Assembly (NCBI RefSeq): GCF_015163075.1
Contig: NZ_JADDXU010000022.1
Coordinates: 62,001-126,000, forward strand
DNA from: Streptomyces justiciae
GTDB taxonomy: Bacteria > Actinomycetota > Actinomycetes > Streptomycetales > Streptomycetaceae
Length of the DNA stretch: 64,000 bases
Direction of reading: 5' to 3'
The notes beneath the pieces were generated by a model. That model worked only from the letters and a program-made list of their open reading frames with translations, ran no database searches and was not told where the DNA came from. The position numbers and the translations under genes are program-made. This document shows positions 19,594 through 27,811 of the stretch, piece after piece. Each line of letters begins with the position of its first letter. Positions within the stretch are counted from its first letter, which is position 1.

Positions 19594-22236
19594 GTGTGGC
19601 ACACGACCCGGAGCACTACCATCCGTGGGGTGACGGCGGGAAGCGACTCGGTTCTCGAACTGCTGCCCATGGTGTTCGCCGCGCCCAAGCAGGCGGTGGC
19701 CAGGGCAGAGGAAGTACTCGGCTCCGCTCCCTCACCGCTGCACGCCTCCGTGGCCCACCAGGTCATCGGCATCTGGCAGCGCGACTGGGGCGACATGAAG
19801 CTCGCGCTGCACCATCTGCGCCGCGCCCGCGATCTCGCCGTACGCGCCGAGTCGACCGACCGGGAGGGCGACGCGCTGGCCGCGCTCGGCGTGGCGCTCG
19901 TGACGGCGGGACGCACCCGGCAGGGCCTGGACGCGCTGGAGCGGGGTGTCAGGGTGAGCAGCGGGCACACCCGCGCGCGGGTGCTGTTCCGGCGGGCCTA
20001 CGCCTCCTGGGTGCTCGGCCGGCACCGGGAGTCGCTGGAGGACGTACGCCGGGCGATTCCCGTGCTGCGACAGATGGACGACGTGATCTGGACGGCGCGG
20101 GCGCTGACGCTGCGCGCGACCGTGCATCTGGCGGTCGGTGCGGTGGAGCGGGCCGAGGCGGACTTCGCGGCGGCCGAGACGCTGTTCGACACCACCGGCC
20201 AGGAGCACGACAAGGCGGACGGGGTGGAGAGCCGGGGGCTCGCCGCGTTCCGGTCCGGCGACATCCCGGCCGCGCTGCGGCTGTTCGACGAGGCCGGGGA
20301 CCGGTACGCCAAGCTCGGCACGCCCTCGTTCATGCTCTACATCCGGCGCTGCGAGGTGCTGATGGCGGCCGGTCTCGCGCCGGAGGCGCTGGCCGAGGCG
20401 GACGCGGCGATCGCCGTACTGGACGGGATCGGCGGACAGTCGACCCTCAAGGCCGAACTCCTGCTGGCCGCGGCGCGGGCGGCCCGCCTCGCGGGCGATC
20501 CGCACACCGCGATCGCGCGCGCGGCGCTCGCGGTACGGCTGTTCGCCGCGCAGCGGCGGTCCTGGTGGGAGACGCACGCCCGGCTGGTGCTGGTCGAGGC
20601 GCGGCTCGCCGCCGGGCGCGGTTCGGGACGGCTGGTCGCCGACGCGGCCGAGGTCGCCGAGCGGCTGGCCGGGTTCGGCGCGCCGGCCGCGCCGGAGGCC
20701 TCGCTGCTCGCGGGCCGGATCGCGCTGGGGCTGGGCTGGACGGCGGACGCGGAGCGGCATCTGGCCGTCGCCGCCCGCAGCAGGCGCAGTGGTCCGCCGC
20801 TGGCGCGGATGACCGGCTGGGCGGCGCAGGCGCTGCGGGCCCGGGCCGCCGGGTCGCAGCGGGGTGTGCTGGAGGCGTGCCGCCGGGGCCTGGACGTGCT
20901 CGACGACCACCGGATGACGCTGGGCGCCTCGGAGTTGCGGGCCCGGGCCACCGAACAGGGCGCGGAACTGGCCGCGTTGGCGCAGCGGGCGAGCCTGGAC
21001 TCCGGGAGTCCGCGCCGGTTGCTGGTGTGGAGCGAGCGCTGGCGGGCCACCGCGCTGTCGGCGCCGCCGACCCGCCCGCCGGCCGACCCGGCGCTGTTGG
21101 GCGACCTGACGGCGTTCCGGGAGATCGCGGCCCGTGCGGAGGCCGCCCGCATGGAGGGCCGGCCGATTCCGGCGCTGGAGCGTGAACAGCGGCGTCTGGA
21201 GCGGGAGATACGCGGCAGGACCCTGCACATCCGCGGGGACGCGCCCGGCTTCGGCAGCCGCTTCGACCCCGGGCGGCTGCTGGAGCGGCTCGGGGACGAC
21301 GTGCTGCTGGTCGAACTGGCCGTGCTCGACGGGCGTGTTCAGGTGCTGCTGTGCGGGCAGGGGCGGGTGCGGCGGTTCGAGGCCGGGCTGCTCGCCGCGG
21401 CGGAGACCGAGGCGGAGCATGTGCAGGCCGGGCTGCGGCGGCTTGCCCATCCCGGGGCGGACGCACGCCTTCCCGTGGTGGAGGCCATGGGCCGCCGCCT
21501 GGAGGAGCTGCTGCTCGGTCCGGCGGCGGCGCATCTGGGCACCGGCCCAGTGGTGGTCGTACCTCCCGGTCGGCTGCACCGGGTGCCGTGGGCGCTGCTG
21601 CCGTCGCTGCGGGAGCGGGTGCTCAGTGTGTCGCCGTCGGCGAGCAGCTGGCTGCGGGCGCACGAGACCGAGCCGCCGCCCGGCGGACGTCACGTGCTGG
21701 TGCGTGGGCCGGGGTTGGCGACCGAGGGCGCCGAAGTGGCCGAACTAGCTGGCCGGTACGGCGGGTCGACGGTGTTGGAGGAGGACGAGGCGCGGGTGCC
21801 GCGGGTGTTGGAGGAGCTGGACGGGGCGGCGCTCGCGCACATCGCCGCGCACGGCAACTTCCGGGCCGACAGCCCCCTGTTCTCCTCGCTGCGGATGGCC
21901 GACGGGCCGATCGTCGTACACGACTTCGAACGCCTCGACCGCAGCCCGTACCGGATCATCCTGTCCTGCTGCGACACCGCCCGCTTCGCCTCGGTCGGCG
22001 CGGACGAGCTGCTCGGCCTGGTCACCGCGCTGCTGCCGCTGGGCACGGCGGGCGTGGTGGCCTGCACCGCGCCCGTGAACGACGCGGCGGTGGTGCCGCT
22101 GATGCTCGCGCTGCACAAAGGTGTGAGCAGCGGGCTGTCCCTGGCGGAGGCGCTGCGCGACGCGCGGGCGGCGCTGCCGGGGGATGCGACGCATCAGGCG
22201 ACGGGGTGGGCGTTCTCAGCGTTCGGCGCCGCGTGA
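19594..22236 (+). CDS. TPR-CHAT protein (caspase-like cysteine protease with helical repeats)
   Basis: An 880-residue protein. Residues 1 to about 580 are Ala/Arg/Leu-rich helical repeats of TPR type; the C-terminal third is a CHAT domain of the caspase clan. The dyad is visible as H753 in LAHIAAHGNF and C792/C793 in ILSCCDTA, so the enzyme should be active. In characterised TPR-CHAT proteins the repeats bind an activator or substrate and gate proteolysis. It is divergent, 73 bases away, from the S8-sigma-small protein operon, which it probably serves. GTG at 19594; an in-frame GTG at 19630 is equally possible. Confidence 0.88.
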   Translation: MWHTTRSTTIRGVTAGSDSVLELLPMVFAAPKQAVARAEEVLGSAPSPLHASVAHQVIGIWQRDWGDMKLALHHLRRARDLAVRAESTDREGDALAALGVALVTAGRTRQGLDALERGVRVSSGHTRARVLFRRAYASWVLGRHRESLEDVRRAIPVLRQMDDVIWTARALTLRATVHLAVGAVERAEADFAAAETLFDTTGQEHDKADGVESRGLAAFRSGDIPAALRLFDEAGDRYAKLGTPSFMLYIRRCEVLMAAGLAPEALAEADAAIAVLDGIGGQSTLKAELLLAAARAARLAGDPHTAIARAALAVRLFAAQRRSWWETHARLVLVEARLAAGRGSGRLVADAAEVAERLAGFGAPAAPEASLLAGRIALGLGWTADAERHLAVAARSRRSGPPLARMTGWAAQALRARAAGSQRGVLEACRRGLDVLDDHRMTLGASELRARATEQGAELAALAQRASLDSGSPRRLLVWSERWRATALSAPPTRPPADPALLGDLTAFREIAARAEAARMEGRPIPALEREQRRLEREIRGRTLHIRGDAPGFGSRFDPGRLLERLGDDVLLVELAVLDGRVQVLLCGQGRVRRFEAGLLAAAETEAEHVQAGLRRLAHPGADARLPVVEAMGRRLEELLLGPAAAHLGTGPVVVVPPGRLHRVPWALLPSLRERVLSVSPSASSWLRAHETEPPPGGRHVLVRGPGLATEGAEVAELAGRYGGSTVLEEDEARVPRVLEELDGAALAHIAAHGNFRADSPLFSSLRMADGPIVVHDFERLDRSPYRIILSCCDTARFASVGADELLGLVTALLPLGTAGVVACTAPVNDAAVVPLMLALHKGVSSGLSLAEALRDARAALPGDATHQATGWAFSAFGAA

Positions 22237-22264
22237 ACGCCGTGGCGAGGCGTAGGGCGGCGGC

Positions 22265-22293
22265 CTGACCCCTCCCCCGATCACGGGGGTCAG
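22265..22293. terminator. Bidirectional terminator hairpin between CHAT and LuxR-type genes
   Basis: Arms CTGACCCC (22265-22272) and GGGGTCAG (22286-22293) flank a C-rich 13-base loop that can extend the stem. It sits in the 78-base gap between the convergent CHAT and LuxR-family genes. Confidence 0.55.
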
Positions 22294-22314
22294 ACCGCCG
22301 GTCGGTGGGCCGGC

Positions 22315-24219
22315 TCAGGCCGGCTGTGCGGCGGGCAGTTCCACCAGCCACGGCAGCGCGCCGCGGTCGTTCGCGCCCAGGCGGGCGTACGCGCTGTAGA
22401 GGTGGTTGCCGACGGTGCGGATCGACAGCGTCAGCTTCTCCGCGATCTGCCGGTTGCTGAGTCCGGCGGCGGCGAGCGTGACGATCTGCCGCTGGCGGGC
22501 GGTGAGTTCACCGAGGACCAGCCCGGACAGCGCCGGCGTGCGGGCACCCTGGCAGCGGCGGGCGAGGGCGACTGCGCGGGTGCGTGAGGTGCGGGCGGCG
22601 CGTGGGTCGCGGTGGGCGCGCACGGCCTGCGCGTGCGCCTCGGCGGCGAACAGCAGAAACCCGCGCTCCTCCAGCCGCTCGGCGGCCCGGTCCAGCGCCG
22701 GCCCGTCGTGGCGGGCGAGCGCGTCGGCGTGCTGCGCGAACACGTCGTCACCGGGCAGCCGCCCGGCGGCCCGCCCGGGAGCACCGAGGCGTACGGCGTC
22801 GTAGGCGCCGTCCCCGACCGCCGCGAGCGCCGCGTCGAGGTCCCCGCGCGCGGCGGCGAGCCAGGCGGCGGCGCCGGCGTCGGGGCCGGCCGGCTCACCG
22901 GGCTCGTGGGCGGCGGCATCGAGGCGCGCGAACTCGCCGGACAGCCCGGCACCCGCGGGGGCATCGGCCGCATCCCCGAAGGCCGTGGCCTCTCCCGACT
23001 GCGCAGCCGCCAGGGCGAGTTCGGTACGGCAGGACAGGTCGCCCGCCGTCTCCCGCAGCCCCTCCCTCGCCCAGGCCGCCGCCTCCCGCAGCTCTCCGCG
23101 CAGCCTCGCGAACCGCGCCCGCACGGCCGCGTACCCCGCCGGGACCGGCTGCCCCTCCGCCACCAGCCACTCCCCCACGGGCGCGTCCGTGGACCGTACG
23201 TCGGCCCGCTCGATCCTGGCCGCCAGGGCGGCGGCCTCCGCGGCCAGAGCCTCCGTGCACTGTTCCGGCCTGCGGGCCAGCCGCCGCGCCCGCAGCCTGC
23301 CGGCCGCGGCCCGCAGCACCGGGCCGTGCAGGGGGTGGGCGAGGCGTACGGCCCCGTCGTCGTCGACGCGGACCAGGCCGTCGGCTTCGAGGCGTTCGAG
23401 GGCGGGCAGGTCGAGCCCGTCCATGGGCAGCGGCAACGGCTCGGCGAACGCCAGGAGTTCGAGCGTCCCGCGGTCCGCGCACTCCAGGACCTGGGCCGTC
23501 CGTTCCCGCACGGTCGCCGTCACCGGCACCGGCCCCCGCCACGCCCGGTCGTCGGTGCCGGGCAGCCGCGTGAGCAGCCCGCCCTCGCGGACCGCGCCGA
23601 GAAGGTCGCGCAGCAGCCGCAGATCGCCGCGGCACAGCCGGTGCAGCCGGTTGACGGTGAGCGGCTCAAGACCGGCCCCGACGCCGGCCGCGGCGAGCTG
23701 GGCGGTCTCCTCCTGCGGCAGCGGTTCCAGCACCAGGCGCGGCAGCAGCTCACCGGTCCACAGCCGGGAGACGGCCGAGGGCACGACGGTGCCGTCGGTG
23801 GTGACGACCAGCAGCCGGGTGCGGCCGTGCACGGCGAGCTGGTGGACGAGCGCGGCCGAGGCGTCGTCGAGCAGGTGGGCGTCGTCGACCAGCAACAGCC
23901 GTACAGCGGAGAGCAGTTGGACCGCGCGGTGCAGGGACACCGTCTCGGGCAGCAGATGGGCGAACGCGGCGAACGGGATGTGCCTGGTCTCGGGCGTCCC
24001 GGCCACCCGGGCGCAGTCGGTGCCGCGGACGGCCTCCGTGATGAGCCGGGTCTTGCCGCAGCCTGCCGGACCGGTGACCACGATGCCGTGGTGACCGGCC
24101 GACGACGACCGGCGGATCAGCTCGAGTTCGTCCTCCCGGCCGGTGAACGGCCAGGGCAGCTCCAGGGTTTTCGCGTCCCGTTCGAAAGTCATCACACCTA
24201 CAAGAGGGCGAGTACTCAC
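22315..24219 (-). CDS. Large LuxR-family ATPase transcriptional regulator
   Basis: A 634-residue regulator with an N-terminal AAA/STAND-type ATPase (Walker A GPAGCGKT near residue 52, Walker B LLLVDDAH near 112), a long degenerate helical middle, and a C-terminal LuxR HTH (LTARQRQIVTLAAAGLSNRQIAEKL, about residues 565-590). Such proteins act as signal- and ATP-dependent activators. The GTG at 24219 gives the full frame; ATG at 24192 (MTFERD) is an equally plausible start. It lies between the CHAT protease (convergent) and a metzincin gene (divergent, 70 bases away), which is the simplest guess for its target. Confidence 0.85.
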   Translation of the reverse strand: MSTRPLVGVMTFERDAKTLELPWPFTGREDELELIRRSSSAGHHGIVVTGPAGCGKTRLITEAVRGTDCARVAGTPETRHIPFAAFAHLLPETVSLHRAVQLLSAVRLLLVDDAHLLDDASAALVHQLAVHGRTRLLVVTTDGTVVPSAVSRLWTGELLPRLVLEPLPQEETAQLAAAGVGAGLEPLTVNRLHRLCRGDLRLLRDLLGAVREGGLLTRLPGTDDRAWRGPVPVTATVRERTAQVLECADRGTLELLAFAEPLPLPMDGLDLPALERLEADGLVRVDDDGAVRLAHPLHGPVLRAAAGRLRARRLARRPEQCTEALAAEAAALAARIERADVRSTDAPVGEWLVAEGQPVPAGYAAVRARFARLRGELREAAAWAREGLRETAGDLSCRTELALAAAQSGEATAFGDAADAPAGAGLSGEFARLDAAAHEPGEPAGPDAGAAAWLAAARGDLDAALAAVGDGAYDAVRLGAPGRAAGRLPGDDVFAQHADALARHDGPALDRAAERLEERGFLLFAAEAHAQAVRAHRDPRAARTSRTRAVALARRCQGARTPALSGLVLGELTARQRQIVTLAAAGLSNRQIAEKLTLSIRTVGNHLYSAYARLGANDRGALPWLVELPAAQPA

Positions 24220-24289
24220 TCCTGATACACGGGGACTTGAGTAGCCTTCGACTCAGGCGCCCGCAGGTGGCCGACGGCACTCTTGGCGC

Positions 24290-25375
24290 ATGGCTTCCCG
24301 CTACTGCTCCCTCGCGCAGCAGTCGGCCCCCGTCTTCACCCCGGGGTTGACCGCCGAGCGACTGAGCGCGCTGATCGGCGGGAGCCGGAAGTGGGTCAAC
24401 AACACCGTCCTGCACTACTACTTCTTCGACGGCGACTCGGACGCCTCGGTGATCGCGGTTCCCGGCAGCGGGGCGACCCGGCGGGTGTCGTGGGTCGGCG
24501 CGGAGGAGCAGCGGGACGTCGTACGGGAGTGTTTCCTGGAGTGGCAGGACCTCGGCATCGGTGTCACGTTCGCCGAGGTGCGCGACCGTTCCGAGGCGGA
24601 ACTGCGGATCGGGTTCCAGCTCGGCGACGGTTCCTGGTCGACGGTGGGCAAGGACGCCCTCCAGGTCGGACTGCACGAGCGCACCATGAACTTCGGGTGG
24701 GACCTGACCGCGCCGGGGGAGCGCGGGACGGCCCTGCACGAGATCGGGCACGCGCTCGGCATGCACCACGAGCACCAGAACCCGTTCGCCGGGATCCACT
24801 GGGACGACGAGGCCGTCTACGCCGAGCTGGCGGGCCCGCCGAACTTCTGGACCCGGGACAAGACGTTCTTCAACATTCTGCGCAAGCTCGACCCCAACGA
24901 GGTGAGCGGCTCCGCCTGGGACCCCCAGTCGATCATGGAGTATCCGTTCTCGGCGGGGCTGATCCTGGAGCCTGAGCAGTTCCGTGCGGGGCTGACCCCG
25001 CCCGGGACGCTCTCGCCCTCCGACAAGGAGTACGTCCAGCGCTGGTACCCGTCGGTCGGTCCCACACTGCCGCCCGCGCTCGTGCCGTTCCGCTCGGCGC
25101 CGCTCGGGCTCGGCCCGGGCGAACAGGCGGACTTCACCGTCCTGCCGCCGGAGACCCGCGAGTACAGCGTGGGCACCTTCGGCGACAGCGACACCGTGGT
25201 CGTGGTCTTCGAGGAACGGGACGGGGAACCCCGCTACCTCGCCGGCCAGGACGACGGGGGAACACCGCACAACGCCACCGTCAAGGCCCGTCTCGTCAAG
25301 GGCCGCCGCTACTTCGTCCGTGTGCGCCTGTACTCCGCGTGGGGTTCGGGGGAAACCGCGGTCATGTGCTGGTGA
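24290..25375 (+). CDS. Metzincin-type zinc metalloprotease (astacin/matrixin-like)
   Basis: A 361-residue protein with the extended zinc motif HEIGHALGMHH (H150, H154, H160) followed by E161, and a Met-turn SIMEYPFS about 60 residues later, the pattern of astacin-like metzincins. Residues about 265-361 form a PPC-like beta-sandwich (GPGEQADFTVLPPETREYSVGTFG). There is no signal peptide at the start MASRYCSLAQQ, which is unusual for this family; either it is cytoplasmic or uses a non-classical route. Divergent from the LuxR-type regulator. Confidence 0.82.
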   Translation: MASRYCSLAQQSAPVFTPGLTAERLSALIGGSRKWVNNTVLHYYFFDGDSDASVIAVPGSGATRRVSWVGAEEQRDVVRECFLEWQDLGIGVTFAEVRDRSEAELRIGFQLGDGSWSTVGKDALQVGLHERTMNFGWDLTAPGERGTALHEIGHALGMHHEHQNPFAGIHWDDEAVYAELAGPPNFWTRDKTFFNILRKLDPNEVSGSAWDPQSIMEYPFSAGLILEPEQFRAGLTPPGTLSPSDKEYVQRWYPSVGPTLPPALVPFRSAPLGLGPGEQADFTVLPPETREYSVGTFGDSDTVVVVFEERDGEPRYLAGQDDGGTPHNATVKARLVKGRRYFVRVRLYSAWGSGETAVMCW

Positions 25376-25432
25376 CAGCACGTACGGGCCGCACACGGGC
25401 GAGGCTGGACCACTGTCCGGCGCCGGGGGAAT

Positions 25433-25478
25433 GGCCGGTCGATCGTCACCTTCGGGGGAGGGAGACGATCGGCCGGCC
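25433..25478 (+). terminator. Hairpin terminator after metalloprotease gene
   Basis: Arms GGCCGGTCGATCGTC (25433-25447) and GACGATCGGCCGGCC (25464-25478) pair over 15 bases with a single G-T wobble and a 16-base G-rich loop, 58 bases after the metalloprotease stop. No U-run. It is the only notable structure in the 247-base gap to the next gene. Confidence 0.6.
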
Positions 25479-25622
25479 ACGCGGCATGCAGGGCCAACTC
25501 ATCTGACGCAGAGCGGTTTTCACAGCTCCAGGGGCAGCGCCGGGTCCTTCGCCCCAGGCCGTGGCATTGCGTGCGTATGAACATTCGCCGGACCCGGTCC
25601 CGGGGTGGGGCAGGATGGCGGC

Positions 25623-26138
25623 ATGCTCATCGTCGTCGGCGGGCTTCCCGCGTCCGGGAAGACCACGCTCTCCCGGCTCCTGGCCGCGCGGATCGGCGCG
25701 GTGCATCTGCGGATCGACACCATCGAGCAGGCGGTCGTACGGTCCGGGCTGGCCGCCCATCCGGTGGGGCCGGTGGGCTATGTCGTCGGGTACGCCCTGG
25801 CCGAGGAGCACTTGCGGCAGGGGCTGACCGTCGTGGCCGAGTCGGTCAATCCGCTGGCGGTGACACGGGACGCCTGGCGGGATGCGGCCCTGCGGGCGGG
25901 TGCGGAAGTCGTCGAGGTGGAAGTGCGCTGTTCGGACCGCGCCGAGCACCGGCGCCGGGTCGCCACCAGGTCGGTCGACGTGCCGGGGCTGCCGCTGCCG
26001 GGATGGGAGGAGATCGTCGGGCGGGAGTACGAGCCGTGGGAGCGTGCGCGGGTGGTGGTGGACACCGCGGGACAGGCACCGGAGGAGTCGCTGGCCGTGC
26101 TGCTCACGGCCGTTGCCGCCGGTCGGTCCCGCCCTTAG
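25623..26138 (+). CDS. P-loop kinase-like ATPase
   Basis: A 171-residue protein with Walker A GLPASGKTTLSRLL at residues 7-20 and an Asp-based IDTIE segment near 34, as in small AAA_33-type nucleotide or nucleoside kinases such as shikimate/gluconate kinase-like folds. The C-terminal ARVVVDTAGQAPEESL resembles chloramphenicol phosphotransferase-like ends. Substrate unknown. ATG at 25623 chosen so that the Walker motif sits near the N-terminus. Separated by 9 bases from a small membrane-protein gene, so probably co-transcribed with it. Confidence 0.78.
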   Translation: MLIVVGGLPASGKTTLSRLLAARIGAVHLRIDTIEQAVVRSGLAAHPVGPVGYVVGYALAEEHLRQGLTVVAESVNPLAVTRDAWRDAALRAGAEVVEVEVRCSDRAEHRRRVATRSVDVPGLPLPGWEEIVGREYEPWERARVVVDTAGQAPEESLAVLLTAVAAGRSRP

Positions 26139-26147
26139 GATCCGCTC

Positions 26148-26396
26148 ATGCTTGCTTCGGACGCCGGCACGGGCGATGAGCTGCGGGATTTCTTTCTGCT
26201 GGTCCTGTGGCTGCTGCCGCTCGCGGCGGGGCTGTGCGCGGTGTCCTGTGCGGTGTTCCTCGGCGCCGGGCGCAGGTTGCGGGCGGCGGGTGAGACGTAC
26301 GCCGCGACCGCCAAAGGGCGCAATGCCGTGGCGACCGGGACGGTCGCCGTGGTCCTCGTCGCGTGCTGGGGTGCCGCCGCTCTGGTGATGCGCTAG
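26148..26396 (+). CDS. Small membrane protein, two transmembrane segments
   Basis: An 82-residue protein with hydrophobic segments at about residues 15-40 (FFLLVLWLLPLAAGLCAVSCAVFLGAG, broken by Pro) and 60-80 (AVATGTVAVVLVACWGAAALVM), separated by a short basic loop (RRLRAAGETYAATAKGRNA). No recognised family. It follows the P-loop kinase gene with a 9-base gap and ends shortly before the convergent WYL regulator. Function unknown. Confidence 0.55.
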   Translation: MLASDAGTGDELRDFFLLVLWLLPLAAGLCAVSCAVFLGAGRRLRAAGETYAATAKGRNAVATGTVAVVLVACWGAAALVMR

Positions 26397-26413
26397 CGCC
26401 ATCGGTAAGTCGT

Positions 26414-27349
26414 TCAGTAGCGGGCGGCCGTCCGGCGTGCCGCGTCGGCCACCAACTCCCTCACCTCCGGCGGTTCGAGCACCTCGACCTCCGGTCCGAA
26501 GCCGAGAAGGCGACGGCAGGCGGCCTGCGGGTCGTCGAAGCAGAGGTCGAGCCGGTGGCCGCCCTCGTCCGGGACGGCCCGCGCGGCCGGCCGCGCGTCG
26601 CCGAGCACCGCGGGGAGTGCGGCGAGTCCCGCGTCCGACAGCCGTACGGTGACCCGGAGTTGGTCGAGGCTCGCCTCGAACTCCGCCGTCCAGCGCGTCC
26701 AGAAGTCGGCGAGGTCGAAGCCGGCCGGGCGCCGGAAGGACTCGGGGAGCAACTCGGCGCCGGTGATCCTGACCGCGCGGTGCGCCCGGACGCCCCGGTC
26801 CGAGGCCACGACGAGATACCAGACGCCCGCCTTGGCGACGAGGCCCAGGGGGTCCACGGTCCGGGTCCGGGCGCCGTGGGTGAGGCGCAGGCGGCGGTCT
26901 CGTCGTACGGCATCCACCAGGACCGGCAGTGACGGCACCGGTTCCGCGGGCTTGAACCAGGCCTGGCTGTCGAGGTGGAAGCGGGCCGCAGCGGCTCGCG
27001 TGTCGTCCCGGCCGGAGGCGGGCAGCGCGGCCAGCAGCTTCAGCCGCGCCTGGGCGAGCGCGTCGCCGAGCGCGATCCGCTCCAGCGGTCCGCCCGCCGA
27101 CACCGCCAGCAGGGCCGTCGCCTCCTCGGCGCTGATGCCGAGCAGCGGACTGCGCCAGCCCTCCATCAGCCGGCAACCGCCGCCCGGGCCGCCATTCGCC
27201 ACCACCGGGACGCCGGCCGCTCTCAGCGCCTCCAGGTCGCGGTAGACGGTACGGACCGACACCTCCAGCTCGGCAGCGAGTTGACGGGCCGTCATCTGCC
27301 CACGGGACTGGAGGCAGAGCAGCAGGGAGAGCAGCCGGTCCGCTCGCAT
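26414..27349 (-). CDS. HTH-WYL domain transcriptional regulator (YafY/DeoR-like)
   Basis: A 311-residue regulator: N-terminal winged HTH (RADRLLSLLLCLQSRGQMTARQLAAEL then VRTVYRDLEALRAAGVPV, residues 2-50), a central WYL domain (RTVDPLGLVAKAGVWYLVVASDRG near residue 160) and a C-terminal WCX-type extension. WYL domains sense small ligands or nucleic acid and control adjacent genes. A 25-base palindrome (27372-27396) lies in the 90-base gap to the divergent small gene at 27440, which it probably controls together with itself. Confidence 0.86.
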   Translation of the reverse strand: MRADRLLSLLLCLQSRGQMTARQLAAELEVSVRTVYRDLEALRAAGVPVVANGGPGGGCRLMEGWRSPLLGISAEEATALLAVSAGGPLERIALGDALAQARLKLLAALPASGRDDTRAAAARFHLDSQAWFKPAEPVPSLPVLVDAVRRDRRLRLTHGARTRTVDPLGLVAKAGVWYLVVASDRGVRAHRAVRITGAELLPESFRRPAGFDLADFWTRWTAEFEASLDQLRVTVRLSDAGLAALPAVLGDARPAARAVPDEGGHRLDLCFDDPQAACRRLLGFGPEVEVLEPPEVRELVADAARRTAARY

Positions 27350-27371
27350 CGCCCGATCACCTCGTCGCCGT

Positions 27372-27396
27372 ATGACTGACCAAGGATGTCAGTCAT
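27372..27396. promoter_or_regulatory. Palindromic operator of the WYL regulator
   Basis: Perfect 9-base arms ATGACTGAC (27372-27380) and GTCAGTCAT (27388-27396) with a 7-base spacer lie between the divergent WYL regulator and the 123-residue protein gene. The position and perfection suggest the regulator's binding site, overlapping both promoters. Confidence 0.65.
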
Positions 27397-27439
27397 CGGG
27401 TCCTAACGTCTCCCCCGGACCCAGAGGAGGAGACAGCAC

Positions 27440-27811
27440 ATGATCAACGGTTACGTCCTCGGCGAGAGCCTCCGTCCCGGCGCCGAGTTCACCCCGCCGG
27501 GATTGCGCGTCCGTGCGGTGAGGCGGCTCGACGTCTCGGCGAGCGTCGCAGGCGGTCAGCCTCCGCTGTGGACGCTTGTGGAGTGGGAGGCCGATGACGA
27601 CGCCGCTCAGGAGATCACCGACGCGCTCGCCGCGGCGCTGGAGCCGGCGCACGGGTGGTACGCCGACTTCACCGCAGGTGACGAGCGGGTCGTCGTCTTC
27701 GCGGGCAAAGTGTTCCGCTATCGGCGCGGCGACCAGCGGGGCCGCGCCGAAGCGGTCGCGTACGGCAGGTCCGTGGGGACCCCCGAGCATCAGCTCGACT
27801 GGAAGGAGTGA
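27440..27811 (+). CDS. Hypothetical protein (123 aa) divergent from WYL regulator
   Basis: A small soluble acidic protein with alternating beta and helix (GYVLGESLRPGAEFTPPG then WTLVEWEADDDAAQEITDALAAALEPAHGWYADFTAG). No known motif; I cannot place it in a family. A strong GGAGGAGA site precedes the ATG at 27440 and the WYL palindrome lies 44 bases upstream. Its 3' end overlaps the convergent LLM oxidoreductase gene by 22 bases. It is probably the sensed or controlled gene of the WYL pair. Confidence 0.65.
   Translation: MINGYVLGESLRPGAEFTPPGLRVRAVRRLDVSASVAGGQPPLWTLVEWEADDDAAQEITDALAAALEPAHGWYADFTAGDERVVVFAGKVFRYRRGDQRGRAEAVAYGRSVGTPEHQLDWKE

Noticed and set aside
16970..22236. A type III-E CRISPR-like (Craspase) system, because of the TPR-CHAT plus sigma pair.
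   Set aside because: No Cas gene, repeat array or CRISPR-associated sequence is within the window. Only the architecture of CHAT plus sigma factor is comparable.
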